NCBI RefSeq assembly: GCF_001891125.1
Contig: NZ_CP015247.1
Location: 886,501-950,500, forward strand
DNA: 64,000 nucleotides
Direction: 5' to 3'
Source of the DNA: Leuconostoc suionicum
Lineage (GTDB): Bacteria; Bacillota; Bacilli; Lactobacillales; Lactobacillaceae
The notes below the pieces were generated by a model. That model was not told where the DNA came from. It saw nothing but the letters and a program-made list of their open reading frames with translations, and did not search any database. This document shows, one piece after another, positions 53,779-63,020 of this stretch (positions are counted from its first letter, which is position 1; each line of letters opens with the position of its first letter). A program made the translations under genes and the position numbers.

Positions 53779-55011
53779 ATGAAGAAAAACGGGGATACAA
53801 ATACGCCATCAGCTATGAAAAGCCGTATGGCGTTATTTCATAGTAAAAAACATAGTTCATTTAAATTGTATATCATTTTAGCAGTTGTCATTGCTTTACT
53901 ATCTGCTTCTGGTTATGCAGCATACTATTTTTATAGTTTGAACAACACAATTAATAAATCATTTTCATCAACTGGTCTCGATTCTGAAAAAAAGGCTACA
54001 CAATTAATTCAGGATAAAAAGCCAGTATCTTTCTTAGTTTTAGGAACAGATATTGGTACAGACGGTGGGTTTGGCACGAATCGTAGTCGCGTAGGATTAA
54101 CTGATTCTATGATGGTTGTAACTGTTAATCCTAAAAATGAAACAACGACTTTAATTTCTATTCCACGAGATATCATGACTTCCATTTCTGGGTTTGAAAG
54201 CAGTTTCCCTCAGAAATTAAATGCTGCCTATGCGTTTAAGGCAGCTTCTGATAATAATGCTTCGTTGGGGGATGGTGTAAGCACAACAATAGATACCATA
54301 CAAAAGATGTTTAACTTCCCAATCAACTATTTTGCCATGGTCAACATGAGTGGACTTGGTGATGTTGTCGAACAACTTGGTGGCGTAAAAGTCAAGTCAC
54401 CTTTAACGTTCGCGTTTAGCCAAGAAACTGCGCATGAAAGTGGTAAAGATCTATACCAATTTACTGAGGGTTCTAGCACATTTAAATATGCTTCTGATGG
54501 TGAAAACTTTAAAACCTATAGCAAAATGAATGGACAAGCAGCCTTAGCGTTTTCTCGAATGCGGTATCAAGATCCAAAAGGAGATTATGGTCGAACTGAA
54601 CGACAACGTTTATTATTGCAACAAATTATTAGTAAAGTTAAGAAAAATCCAGCTCAGGTAGTTAATTTGAAGTTCATCAATTCGACGACTAAAAATATTG
54701 CTTCTAATCTAAAATCGGAAGATATGTTGAAATTAGGTACTAACTACATCAGTGCCTCAAAGCATATTGTTTCGTATACTGTTCAAGGAGAAGGTGAAAC
54801 ATATGAAGGAATCTCATATCAACGAGTTACTACCGCTCAGCGACAAGCAATAACAAATAAAGTTAGAAGCAGTTTGAATTTAGAAGCAGCTACAACTGGA
54901 AATGAATTTGGCAGTAATATTACAGAAAACAATTTAGCTCAAGTAGGTACCGCAGATCAATTGTATCCAGAAAATAATACTGACGAAAATATGCAGTTGC
55001 GTGAAGAGTAA
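53779..55011 (+). CDS. LCP-family protein (LytR-CpsA-Psr)
   Basis: Cell-envelope phosphotransferase of 410 residues that attaches teichoic acid or polysaccharide to peptidoglycan. A short cytoplasmic N-terminus is followed by a membrane span (about 28-50) and an extracytoplasmic LCP domain with FLVLGTDIG, GLTDSMMV, ISIPRDIM, MRYQDPKGDYGRTERQR, including the arginines that bind the polyprenyl phosphate. The tail after about 360 is Asn/Glu-rich. An extended -10 (TGTTATAAT, 53721-53729) is the likely promoter. Monocistronic. Confidence 0.92.
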   Translation: MKKNGDTNTPSAMKSRMALFHSKKHSSFKLYIILAVVIALLSASGYAAYYFYSLNNTINKSFSSTGLDSEKKATQLIQDKKPVSFLVLGTDIGTDGGFGTNRSRVGLTDSMMVVTVNPKNETTTLISIPRDIMTSISGFESSFPQKLNAAYAFKAASDNNASLGDGVSTTIDTIQKMFNFPINYFAMVNMSGLGDVVEQLGGVKVKSPLTFAFSQETAHESGKDLYQFTEGSSTFKYASDGENFKTYSKMNGQAALAFSRMRYQDPKGDYGRTERQRLLLQQIISKVKKNPAQVVNLKFINSTTKNIASNLKSEDMLKLGTNYISASKHIVSYTVQGEGETYEGISYQRVTTAQRQAITNKVRSSLNLEAATTGNEFGSNITENNLAQVGTADQLYPENNTDENMQLREE

Positions 55012-55023
55012 ATATAGAATTAG

Positions 55024-55099
55024 AAAAAGGCATGTCAGGTAACATGTCTTTTTCTTTTTTAAATACAATAAAAAAGCAGTCTTGGGAGAGACTGCTTTT
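55024..55099 (+). terminator. Two consecutive terminator hairpins
   Basis: AAAAAGGCATGT (55024-55035) pairs with ACATGTCTTTTT (55042-55053) followed by T. Then AAAAGCAGTCT (55072-55082) pairs perfectly with AGACTGCTTTT (55089-55099). The rest of the gap to 55310 holds no recognisable gene. Confidence 0.82.
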
Positions 55100-55310
55100 C
55101 TGGGAGAGAAGAGAATATTATCTTATAGGGAGAAAGAAAATATATTCTTATATAAATAGTGGAGTATACCTCTGTTAAGGTATGAATTTATAATACCGCT
55201 GAAATGTTAAATGAATATAAAAACCACGGAGTAATTATTTTCCATTAAGTCACGAAATAAATTAAAGAAAGGTATTGATTTATGTTGATTATAAGTGGTA
55301 ATATCATTGT

Positions 55311-55333
55311 TATAATATTAGTTAGCTAACTAA
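55311..55333 (+). promoter_or_regulatory. -10 box and 16-bp palindromic MarR operator
   Basis: TATAAT (55311-55316) is followed at 55318-55333 by TTAGTTAGCTAACTAA, a perfect palindrome at the transcription start region. The MarR-family gene begins 30 bases later, so autoregulation of the MarR/efflux operon is likely. The -35 box is not clear. Confidence 0.78.
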
Positions 55334-55362
55334 CGTTTAATGATAAAGAAGGAAAATTTATA

Positions 55363-55809
55363 ATGACATCCATAGGTAAATTATTCAAAATTGGGCAACG
55401 TAATCTTGTAAAAGATCTTGATAAATTGGCCGTAACTCACGGGGTGACTGGTACGCAATTATCGGCAATTGACTTTATCGCCGACAATAAGTACGTCACG
55501 CAAAAAGATATTGAACAAGAATTTCATATAAAAGCTTCATCTGTAGCAACCATGATAGACCGAATGGTAGAGAAAAAAATGGTTACAAGAGTACCAAATG
55601 AAAAAGATAAAAGAGTTAATGAAATACATCTTACGGCGTCCGGAGCAAAAATTAATAAAATCGCTAAACAAATTATTAGCTCCCATGATGACGATATTTT
55701 ACGGCCTTTTTCAGAAGATGAACGAAAAACTATAATTAAATTTTTAAAATATGTTGCAGAAGATAACAGCAATCCCTCACTAGAAGGAGAAAAAAATGGA
55801 AGAAAATAA
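55363..55809 (+). CDS. MarR-family transcriptional regulator
   Basis: Winged-helix repressor of 148 residues: recognition helix region YVTQKDIEQEFHIKASSVATMIDRM and wing DKRVNEIHL. No N-terminal OhrR-like cysteine; probably a ligand-sensing repressor of the drug exporter gene it overlaps by 14 bases. The palindrome at 55318 is its likely site. AAGGAAAA precedes the ATG. Confidence 0.9.
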   Translation: MTSIGKLFKIGQRNLVKDLDKLAVTHGVTGTQLSAIDFIADNKYVTQKDIEQEFHIKASSVATMIDRMVEKKMVTRVPNEKDKRVNEIHLTASGAKINKIAKQIISSHDDDILRPFSEDERKTIIKFLKYVAEDNSNPSLEGEKNGRK

Positions 55810-57148
55810 AGTTTCAACTAAAAATGCAATGGCTATTATAGCGGTAGCGTTGGTTTCTTTTTCCGGTATTATGGCAGAAACGGCTATGAACGTTACATTT
55901 CCTGTTTTAACAAGGTACTTTAGCACATCGCTCAATTCTATACAGTGGGTAACGACTGCGTACCTACTCTCTGTAACAATTATGATCACAACAAGTGCCT
56001 ATCTGAATAAAAGATATAATACCCGTTATTTATGGTTAGCCAGCCTTATTTCGTTTGCTACAGGAACTTTAGTGGGCGGGTTGGCTAGTAATTTACCGGT
56101 ATTGTTAATTGGCCGTGTGTTAGAGGGTATAGCAGCAGGTATATCAATGCCTCTCATGTTTAACTTGATCGTTCAACTAGTACCAAGATCAAAGATTGGC
56201 TTATGGATGGGTATTGGTTCTATGGTTGTCAGTTTAGCCCCTTCATTTGGTCCCACATACGGTGGCGCTTTGATCGATACTCTTGGTTGGCGATCAATAT
56301 TTTTTATTCTTTTAATTGTGCCGATTATGTCGTTGTTATTAGGATGGAAAACTGTCGATAACAGTAAAGAAACACAAGCCAACGTTTCTTTTGACGTCCT
56401 TGCTTTCGGCTTATTATCAGTGTCATTAATTACGGCTTTGATATTAATTAACCAATTAGAAAGTGGGACTGTCAATATCTTACTTCTAGTCCTCACCATT
56501 GTTAGTTTAGCAGGCTTTGTAATTAGATCACTAACTTCAAAACAAACTTTCTTGAATATCAGATTACTCAGTAACAGTAAATTTCTATTTCTGTTACTTC
56601 CCGTTGTTTTATATATGTTTGCAAATTTGGGTATTAACCTTCTACTGCCAAATTATTCACAAAAAATCTTAAATACGTCAAGCTTTTGGGCAGGATTTTC
56701 TTTATTGCCTGGAACGTTACTAGGTGGGATTTTAAATCCTTATTTTGGCCATTTATATGATAAGCACGGAGATAGAACACCACTTTTGGTAGGGAATACG
56801 ATCTTTGGGATTAGTCTATTGGTCATGGCCTACTTCACTAAAAATCTTGGAATCATATCGTTTATATTCATGTATATGATTTTCACATTTGGGCGTAATA
56901 TGGCTTTCAGCATTGGGATGACAGCATCTATTGATGAGTTGAGTAGAGATAAAAAAACGGATGCCACTGCTATTTTACAATCATCGCAAATGTTTATGGG
57001 TGCATTAGGTACTACTGTTGCAGCTTTATATGGCGCACAAAAATCAGGCCTAGCAGTCGGGTTCCAACATTTTCTATGGTTGCTTTTCTTTATTTCACTT
57101 ATTATTTTCGTTATGTTTTTTGCTCGACAAAAAACAGGGAACAAATGA
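55796..57148 (+). CDS. DHA2-family MFS multidrug exporter
   Basis: Drug:H+ antiporter of 450 residues with about 14 hydrophobic segments. Motifs are TAYLLSVTIMI in span 2, RVLEGIAAGISMPLMFNLI in span 4 and motif C GIGSMVVSLAPSFGPTYGG in span 5, typical of EmrB/LmrB-type exporters. Translationally coupled to its MarR regulator. The substrate is unknown; toxic lipophiles or an antibiotic are usual for this arrangement. Confidence 0.9.
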   Translation: MEENKVSTKNAMAIIAVALVSFSGIMAETAMNVTFPVLTRYFSTSLNSIQWVTTAYLLSVTIMITTSAYLNKRYNTRYLWLASLISFATGTLVGGLASNLPVLLIGRVLEGIAAGISMPLMFNLIVQLVPRSKIGLWMGIGSMVVSLAPSFGPTYGGALIDTLGWRSIFFILLIVPIMSLLLGWKTVDNSKETQANVSFDVLAFGLLSVSLITALILINQLESGTVNILLLVLTIVSLAGFVIRSLTSKQTFLNIRLLSNSKFLFLLLPVVLYMFANLGINLLLPNYSQKILNTSSFWAGFSLLPGTLLGGILNPYFGHLYDKHGDRTPLLVGNTIFGISLLVMAYFTKNLGIISFIFMYMIFTFGRNMAFSIGMTASIDELSRDKKTDATAILQSSQMFMGALGTTVAALYGAQKSGLAVGFQHFLWLLFFISLIIFVMFFARQKTGNK

Positions 57149-57221
57149 AATCTCTATATTAGACAGTAAAAAAATAGCATGATACAATTGTATTACAAAT
57201 TAATGTGTTTTCATATTTAAC

Positions 57222-57316
57222 ATCCTTGCGGGAGTAGCGGCGCATGTGCGTGGGAAACTGACTTACTAGATTATTTACAGTCTAGCGGCCAACCTTAAAC
57301 AGCAAGACGCAAAGAA
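57222..57316 (+). promoter_or_regulatory. yybP-ykoY (Mn2+-sensing) riboswitch
   Basis: CTTGCGGGAGTAGCGGCGC, then GGGAAACTGAC, a variable hairpin (ACTAGA ... TCTAG), CAACCTT and closing CAGCAAGACGCAAAG reproduce the yybP-ykoY pattern (GGGGAGUAGC near the 5' end, AGCAAGACC near the 3' end, with closing P1 pairing). The next gene is a P-type ATPase of the type controlled by this class in Lactococcus. No terminator was seen after it, so control may be at translation (the ATPase Shine-Dalgarno is 15 bases on). The manganese ligand is by family. Confidence 0.85.
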
Positions 57317-57345
57317 TATTTTCTCTTAAAGGAGTGTACCAAAAT

Positions 57346-60036
57346 ATGAGCATAAAGTCGAAAGAGGTAGATGACGACGTTCCGTTATTGTCCTCAGCAA
57401 AGTTTCACCATCAAGAGTGGTCTAAGATAGTCAATGATTTAAATGCAAATTATCCTAGCGGACTATCAGACAAACAAGTAAATAATCGCTTACAAAAAAA
57501 TGGATATAATGAGGTCAATCCAAAAGTTATTCCGAAGTGGTTAATTTTTTTGCGGCAGTTTCATAATGTTATTGTCTACATTTTAGTGGTAGCTGCGCTG
57601 TTAACGCTTTTTATGCAACATTATACAGATTCAGTTGTTATTGCATTAGTTGTATTAATTAATGCGTTAATTGGTTATTTACAAGAAGTGAATGCCAGTA
57701 ATGCACTAGATAAAATAAAAACTATGCTGTCTGTGGAAGCCACTGTTATTCGAGATGGAGAACGATTTGATGTTCCAGCTCGAGAATTAGTACCTGGCGA
57801 TTTAGTCTACCTAGAGGCTGGGGATAATGTCCCTGCTGATTTGCGAATTATAGATGCTGATAACTTACGCATTCAAGAATCGTCTCTAACAGGAGAAGCT
57901 GATTCCGTCCTCAAAAACGAATCCATTTTATCGGAGCATGTGCCACTAGCCGAGCGTAGTAACATGGCTTATGCATCAACAGCTGTGACTAATGGTAGTG
58001 CCACAGGAATCGTGGTAAACACTGGTGTTCATTCACAGATTGGCCAAATTTCTCAAAGTGTTGCTGATGTTTCAGATAAAAAATCACCACTAACACGAGA
58101 ATTAGATAGTTTAGGCCATGGTATTTCTTGGTTAATTATTGTTGTGGCTATAGTCATGTTTGCCTTAGGTTGGTTTTTCAAAATATATGACATATCCACC
58201 CTGATTATGGCTATTATTGCAATGATTGTCGGTGCAATGCCGGAAGGATTACCAGCAGCTACGTCAATTATATTAGCAACCGGTGTTCAAAAATTAACCA
58301 AAAAGAACGCAATTGTGAAAACATTACCTGCTGCTGAAACCCTAGGTGCAATAGACATTATTGCGTCTGACAAAACAGGGACATTAACAAAAAATGAAAT
58401 GACCATTCAAGATATAGTCGTTGGCGACAATCATTATACAGTCACTGGGACTGGATATGAACCTGATGGTGATATTTTTCTAGGGAATAAGCTTGTCGAT
58501 GCAACACAAGACAAAAACCTTGAAATGTTTTTAACAATGGGACATCAAGCAAATGATACTTTTTTGACCGAAGAAGCAGGTATCTGGACCATCAACGGCG
58601 AACCGACTGATGCTGCCTTTCTGTCGGCCTACTACAAGGCCTTTGGGCAAAAAGTACCTAAATTAAAAGAGTTGGATCGTATTCCGTTCGATTCTGACTA
58701 TCGATACATGGCACGTTTAGTTGAAAATAAGCATCAACAGCGTTTTGTTGCCATTAAGGGTGCGCCAGACAGATTATTCACACTAGCCCGGAAAGATTTA
58801 AATTTTGACTACGAGTATTGGACAAAGGTGTCAGCAAAGTTTGCCAAATCTGGAAAACGTGTAATTGCTGTTGGATATGTTGATGTGGATTCAGATACAT
58901 CAGAAGTCCTTCACGAAACACTTGCAGCTGAAGGCGTGACATTCTTAGGATTAGCCGCTATTATTGATCCGCCACGGCCTGAGGTTGTTGATGCTATTAG
59001 CGACATGCGCGAGGCTGGTATTCGCGTCAAAATGATTACCGGAGATAGTCCAGATACGGCCAAAGCAATCGCTCAACAACTTGGTTTGGCCGACCAAATT
59101 GAAGCTGTTACTGGATCAGAAGTTGAAGCAATGACGGATGATCAGTTGGCTAAGGTTGTTACAAATTATGATGTCTTCGCACGAACTACACCACAAGATA
59201 AGTTACGTATTATATCTGCCTATCAAGCAAATGGATTAGTAACTGCCATGACTGGTGATGGTGTGAATGATGCACCAGCATTAAAAAAAGCTGATATTGG
59301 TGTAGCAATGGGGATTAAAGGTACTGATGTTGCGAAAGATTCGGCGGATATGGTATTAGCTAACGATGATTTTTCAACAATTAAAGTGGCTATCGAGCAA
59401 GGCCGACGTTTATACGATAATATTAGAAAAACAATCTTATATTTGTTACCTACTAGTTTTGCTGAGGGGTTGATTGTTGTCTTTAGTATATTATTGCGCC
59501 AGCCAATGCCTTTAACTGCAACTCAATTATTATGGATTAACTTGGTTTCTGCTTTGACGTTGCAATTAGCGTTTATATTTGAGCCAGCTGAACCAGGATT
59601 GATGAAACGCCCACCGCGTAAAACAACGGCCAAATTGATGAGGCGATACGATGTTTTCCAAATGGTTTATGTCAGTGTCATTATTGCAGCAGTGGCTCTT
59701 GTTGTTTTTGAACATTTAGATGATATCACAGGTTTTGCGGTAGCCAGTACAATGGCTGTTAACATACTTATTTTTGGTAAAATTTTCTATATGTTTAATA
59801 TCAGAACAGCAGCACCAGCGCTAAGTAAGACATTCTGGACAAACCCAATGGCATTCGTGGCTATCGGTACTATGATTATTTTACAGTTACTATTTACGTA
59901 TGTACCATTTATGCAAGGTGTATTCTCTACAGCTGCGTTATCACTTTCTGATTGGTCTTTCATCATCTTAACAGGATTGATTGTTCTAATCGTAACAGAA
60001 TTAGATAAGTATCGTCGTATGATTGTAAAACGATAG
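57346..60036 (+). CDS. P-type cation-transporting ATPase (Ca2+/Mn2+ type, P2)
   Basis: Pump of 896 residues with the full P2-type layout: actuator TGEAD, phosphorylated D342 in SDKTGTLTKNE, nucleotide-binding KGAP, and hinge TGDGVNDAPALKKADIG. About 10 spans, with MIVGAMPEGLPAA in span 4 (PEGLP form, as in PMR1-like Ca2+/Mn2+ pumps). Given the Mn2+ riboswitch upstream, it most likely exports excess manganese; calcium is the alternative. The frame opens at GTG 57334, but ATG 57346 fits GGAG at 57331. It balances the manganese importer at 49698-52297. Confidence 0.93.
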   Translation: MSIKSKEVDDDVPLLSSAKFHHQEWSKIVNDLNANYPSGLSDKQVNNRLQKNGYNEVNPKVIPKWLIFLRQFHNVIVYILVVAALLTLFMQHYTDSVVIALVVLINALIGYLQEVNASNALDKIKTMLSVEATVIRDGERFDVPARELVPGDLVYLEAGDNVPADLRIIDADNLRIQESSLTGEADSVLKNESILSEHVPLAERSNMAYASTAVTNGSATGIVVNTGVHSQIGQISQSVADVSDKKSPLTRELDSLGHGISWLIIVVAIVMFALGWFFKIYDISTLIMAIIAMIVGAMPEGLPAATSIILATGVQKLTKKNAIVKTLPAAETLGAIDIIASDKTGTLTKNEMTIQDIVVGDNHYTVTGTGYEPDGDIFLGNKLVDATQDKNLEMFLTMGHQANDTFLTEEAGIWTINGEPTDAAFLSAYYKAFGQKVPKLKELDRIPFDSDYRYMARLVENKHQQRFVAIKGAPDRLFTLARKDLNFDYEYWTKVSAKFAKSGKRVIAVGYVDVDSDTSEVLHETLAAEGVTFLGLAAIIDPPRPEVVDAISDMREAGIRVKMITGDSPDTAKAIAQQLGLADQIEAVTGSEVEAMTDDQLAKVVTNYDVFARTTPQDKLRIISAYQANGLVTAMTGDGVNDAPALKKADIGVAMGIKGTDVAKDSADMVLANDDFSTIKVAIEQGRRLYDNIRKTILYLLPTSFAEGLIVVFSILLRQPMPLTATQLLWINLVSALTLQLAFIFEPAEPGLMKRPPRKTTAKLMRRYDVFQMVYVSVIIAAVALVVFEHLDDITGFAVASTMAVNILIFGKIFYMFNIRTAAPALSKTFWTNPMAFVAIGTMIILQLLFTYVPFMQGVFSTAALSLSDWSFIILTGLIVLIVTELDKYRRMIVKR

Positions 60037-60170
60037 TATGTAAATAAAGCTATTATTAAAAAACCCCATTGAAGGGATTGCTCTTTTTGAAAAAAAACTT
60101 TTTAATTTAATTTAACCTGATATCGATATAATCAAGCTAGTAACTAAACTATAAAAGGTAGGGTCAAGCT

Positions 60171-60602
60171 ATGGTTAAAAATTCAACTACTGAGTATACT
60201 TTTATAAAAGCACAAATTGATCTGGTTATTCATAATATTGTTAGTAATAAATACAATGAGGAACTGACATACTATGATGTTTTGTGGCTTCCTGATTATT
60301 TAACCAACCCAGACAGCAAAGAGCTATGGCAATCATTTCAAGATAATTTAGAAAAAATTTCTTTTATAGCTATGAATACTGGTTTGCCGAACCCCAATGC
60401 CGATGTCGAGTTGGTAATCGTTAAAATGAGTAGTGGTGAAATAAATCCAAATGCGATAAAATATTTTGAAGTAGGTAGGCGAAAAGATTATTTAGCGATG
60501 CAATACCCACATATAATAGGAAAAGACAATGACACTTTATTTAATACTTGGGATGAGGCTAACAACTCGTATAATTCAACGGAAACATCCGCAACCGTTT
60601 GA
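60171..60602 (+). CDS. Hypothetical protein
   Basis: I do not recognise this 143-residue protein. It is soluble, acidic and mixed alpha/beta by inspection, with no signal peptide. Notable are LTYYDVLWLPDYLTNP in the first half and MNTGLPNPNADVELVIVKMSSG centrally. It has a usable Shine-Dalgarno (AAAAGGTAGGG) and its own terminator, so it is likely expressed as a single gene. It may belong to an accessory region, since its neighbour downstream is decayed. Confidence 0.65.
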   Translation: MVKNSTTEYTFIKAQIDLVIHNIVSNKYNEELTYYDVLWLPDYLTNPDSKELWQSFQDNLEKISFIAMNTGLPNPNADVELVIVKMSSGEINPNAIKYFEVGRRKDYLAMQYPHIIGKDNDTLFNTWDEANNSYNSTETSATV

Positions 60603-60642
60603 ATTTTAAGTAATTATCTGCTCGGAAATACTAGATTTAAAT

Positions 60643-60675
60643 AAAAAACAACTATCAACTGTATAGTTGTTTTTT
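60643..60675 (+). terminator. Intrinsic terminator
   Basis: AAAAAACAACTAT (60643-60655) pairs with ATAGTTGTTTTTT around a 7-base loop, after the hypothetical gene. Confidence 0.85.
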
Positions 60676-60792
60676 ATTTATCAGCTATTTCAATTTCTAT
60701 TCGAAACACCCATTGTATTGAGGTCCACACCAAGGGTTGCACTTATTGTATACACTAGCCAGGATACGAGATAAAAGGATTTCATACCGACC

Positions 60793-61092
60793 ATGCAGTA
60801 TATATTAGAGATATCAATTATTCAAGGAGTACAAAAAATATCTGTTGAAAACGTTCGTTAATTTCTCGAAAAATATTATTTGGTTGCGGACTGAATTGGA
60901 CACATTCCTGGTGCGGTAACATCATTTGCAATCAAATCAGACGTAAAAGTATACTTAGACGTATCTCTAAAGAGATTTGAAACTGTTTTTGCTGCGGGTG
61001 GCAGCAAAAATAGTACAATCGAATTATCAATAGATGAGCTTGAAAACTATGCTCATCCCCTAGACTGGGTAGATGTTGGAAAAGACTATTAA
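60793..61092 (+). pseudogene. Decayed gene with two in-frame stops, unidentified
   Basis: One continuous frame of 100 codons from ATG 60793 to TAA 61092 is protein-like throughout but contains a TAA after SVENVR and a TGA after YLVAD. The remaining part reads IGHIPGAVTSFAIKSDV and ends HPLDWVDVGKDY. Substitutions rather than indels inactivated it. I cannot assign the family. The preceding 100 bases hold nothing recognisable. Confidence 0.6.
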
Positions 61093-61147
61093 ACTCACTT
61101 GTTAAACAAATTGTTTAGCAGGTGCGAACCGGAGGCAATCAATACGA

Positions 61148-61720
61148 ATGACAGTAAATGATTGGATAACCTTTATATTAGCTAGTATCGTTATTATAAT
61201 TTCCCCAGGTCCTTCTGTAATATATGTAACGACAAACAGTATGACCAATGAAATTAAAACGATGATGCCATTGGTTGTAGGACTCACTGCAGGATATTTT
61301 TGTGGTATGGGCATCTCTTTAATATTTATAAGTAGCTTACTCAAAATTTCATCCTACTCATTGGTCGTGCTAAAAATAATTGGTTCTGGTTATTTAACGT
61401 ACTTAGCCATCCAAATGTGGACTCGTAAGCATATTAATCAAGATAGCAGAAAACCAACATTCTTACGAGGTGTGCTCATTGCTATCAGTAATCCTAAGGC
61501 ACTATTATTTTATACAACCTTTTTTCCGCAATTTGGTCATACTCAAGTTGATATGGTATATCTAGCAGTATGTTATGGCATATTAAGTTTTATAGTAGAT
61601 TTTTCAAATATGTTAATTTCTCATTTTGTTAGCAGAGGAATTAGCATGAACTCTTTAATGTGGATTAATCGATCCGGAGCATTATTGCTATGGCTTACTA
61701 CTTTAAAGATTTGGCTATGA
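61148..61720 (+). CDS. LysE/RhtB-family amino acid exporter
   Basis: Membrane exporter of 190 residues with about six hydrophobic segments. ISPGPSVIYVTTNSM is the N-terminal family signature, then GSGYLTYLAIQMW and AISNPKALLFYTTFFPQF. It is slightly shorter than usual (about 205 residues). The substrate (homoserine, threonine or another amino acid) is undecided. GGAGGC precedes the ATG. Confidence 0.87.
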   Translation: MTVNDWITFILASIVIIISPGPSVIYVTTNSMTNEIKTMMPLVVGLTAGYFCGMGISLIFISSLLKISSYSLVVLKIIGSGYLTYLAIQMWTRKHINQDSRKPTFLRGVLIAISNPKALLFYTTFFPQFGHTQVDMVYLAVCYGILSFIVDFSNMLISHFVSRGISMNSLMWINRSGALLLWLTTLKIWL

Positions 61721-61758
61721 ATACCAGAAATTAGTCCCAACTGCTTTTTTTAGCACAT

Positions 61759-62718
61759 TTAACTAATAACATTTTGGGCTTCTCCTGATAAATATGCATT
61801 TAAATTATCTACGGTTATGCGTAATAATCTTTCACGAGTCTCTAATGGTGCCCAAGCGATGTGAGGCGTAATAAAGCAATTCTTAGCTTTTAATAAGGGA
61901 TTATCTTTTTCAATTGGCTCTTTTTGGACAACATCTGTAGCCAAGGCATAAACTTTTTCATTATTTAGTGCCTCGGCAATGTCATTTTCACTAATAAGTT
62001 TTCCACGGGCTGTATTGATTAAAATCACACCATCTTTCATTTTTGAGATAGTAGTCTTATTAATTAAATTAATCGTTTCTGGCGTTTGAACAACATGAAG
62101 ACTAATAATATCCGCCTTTTGGAAAAGCTCATCTAAAGAAACTTGGTTTACCCATTTTTGGGGTGCAACACTAGGTCGATGATTATAAAAAATAACTTTC
62201 ATTGAAAAAGCATTGGCTAATTCTGCCACTTTTTGAGCAATTCGACCATAACCAATGAGTCCTAATGTTTTACTTTTCAATTCAAATAGCGGTTTATCCC
62301 AAAATGTAAAATCATCGACACTAGACCATTTCCCATCATGGACCAATTGGTTATGTAATCCAACTTGACCGGTTATTTCTAGTAATAATGAAAAGGTAAA
62401 TTGCGCGACAGCATCCGTAGCATAAGTAGGCACATTGGTTACAATAATGTTGTGGTTGTTTGCACTATCAATATCGACAACGTCATAACCTGTTCCCATA
62501 ATGCCAATATATTTTAACTGTGAAGCACGACTGATTACACTTTCATCTAGTGGGGTCTTATGTGTTATCACAACTTCCGCATCATCGATTCTCTGCAGAA
62601 TTTCAGTGTCATTATCTACCGACGTACGGCTATAAACCTCAAAGTCGCCCAAACTTTTTAATGTTTCCCAATTTAAATCTTGATTGAGATCATAACCATC
62701 TAAAAGTACAATTTTCAT
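61759..62718 (-). CDS. D-2-hydroxyacid dehydrogenase
   Basis: NAD(P)-dependent reductase of 319 residues of the D-isomer-specific family. The cofactor motif is GLIGYGRIAQKVAELA, catalytic Arg in NTARGKL, Glu in QKEPIEKDNPL and His in ITPHIAW. The YATDAVAQFTFSLLLEI stretch is like glycerate dehydrogenase/hydroxypyruvate reductase rather than D-lactate dehydrogenase. The physiological keto-acid is uncertain. GGAGATATAAG precedes the ATG. Confidence 0.88.
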   Translation of the reverse strand: MKIVLLDGYDLNQDLNWETLKSLGDFEVYSRTSVDNDTEILQRIDDAEVVITHKTPLDESVISRASQLKYIGIMGTGYDVVDIDSANNHNIIVTNVPTYATDAVAQFTFSLLLEITGQVGLHNQLVHDGKWSSVDDFTFWDKPLFELKSKTLGLIGYGRIAQKVAELANAFSMKVIFYNHRPSVAPQKWVNQVSLDELFQKADIISLHVVQTPETINLINKTTISKMKDGVILINTARGKLISENDIAEALNNEKVYALATDVVQKEPIEKDNPLLKAKNCFITPHIAWAPLETRERLLRITVDNLNAYLSGEAQNVIS

Positions 62719-63020
62719 AACTTATATCTCCGATTCTTTAAGCCATTTGAATAGATCTTTTCCTACATGGATCTGAAAAGTGATTTAGCCATATTTTATC
62801 ACTTATGACCTATTAACTATGATTTTTAAACTTGAAGACTAAGAACAGGGGATTGCCGTAAGAATTATTTCGTGAATATCAACACCGCGGGGTTTTGAGT
62901 CCTTAACCGTGCTCAATTAAAATAAAGTGGTAAAATGAAACAAATGAGCGCTAATTGTTTGTTATCATCTGATTTTAGATGAAGTTCCGGCGCGGGTATT
63001 ATCATATAGGAGGAAACTAA
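62719..63020. other. Divergent intergenic region
   Basis: Promoter region for the minus-strand dehydrogenase and the plus-strand SDR. An inverted repeat AAGTGAT (62778-62784) / ATCACTT (62798-62804) may be an operator for the dehydrogenase gene. TGGTAAAAT near 62930 resembles an extended -10 for the SDR. No gene was seen. Confidence 0.4.

Noticed and set aside
60056-60090. Terminator after the P-type ATPase
   Set aside because: Only a weak CCC/GGG stem could be drawn, with no clean T run.
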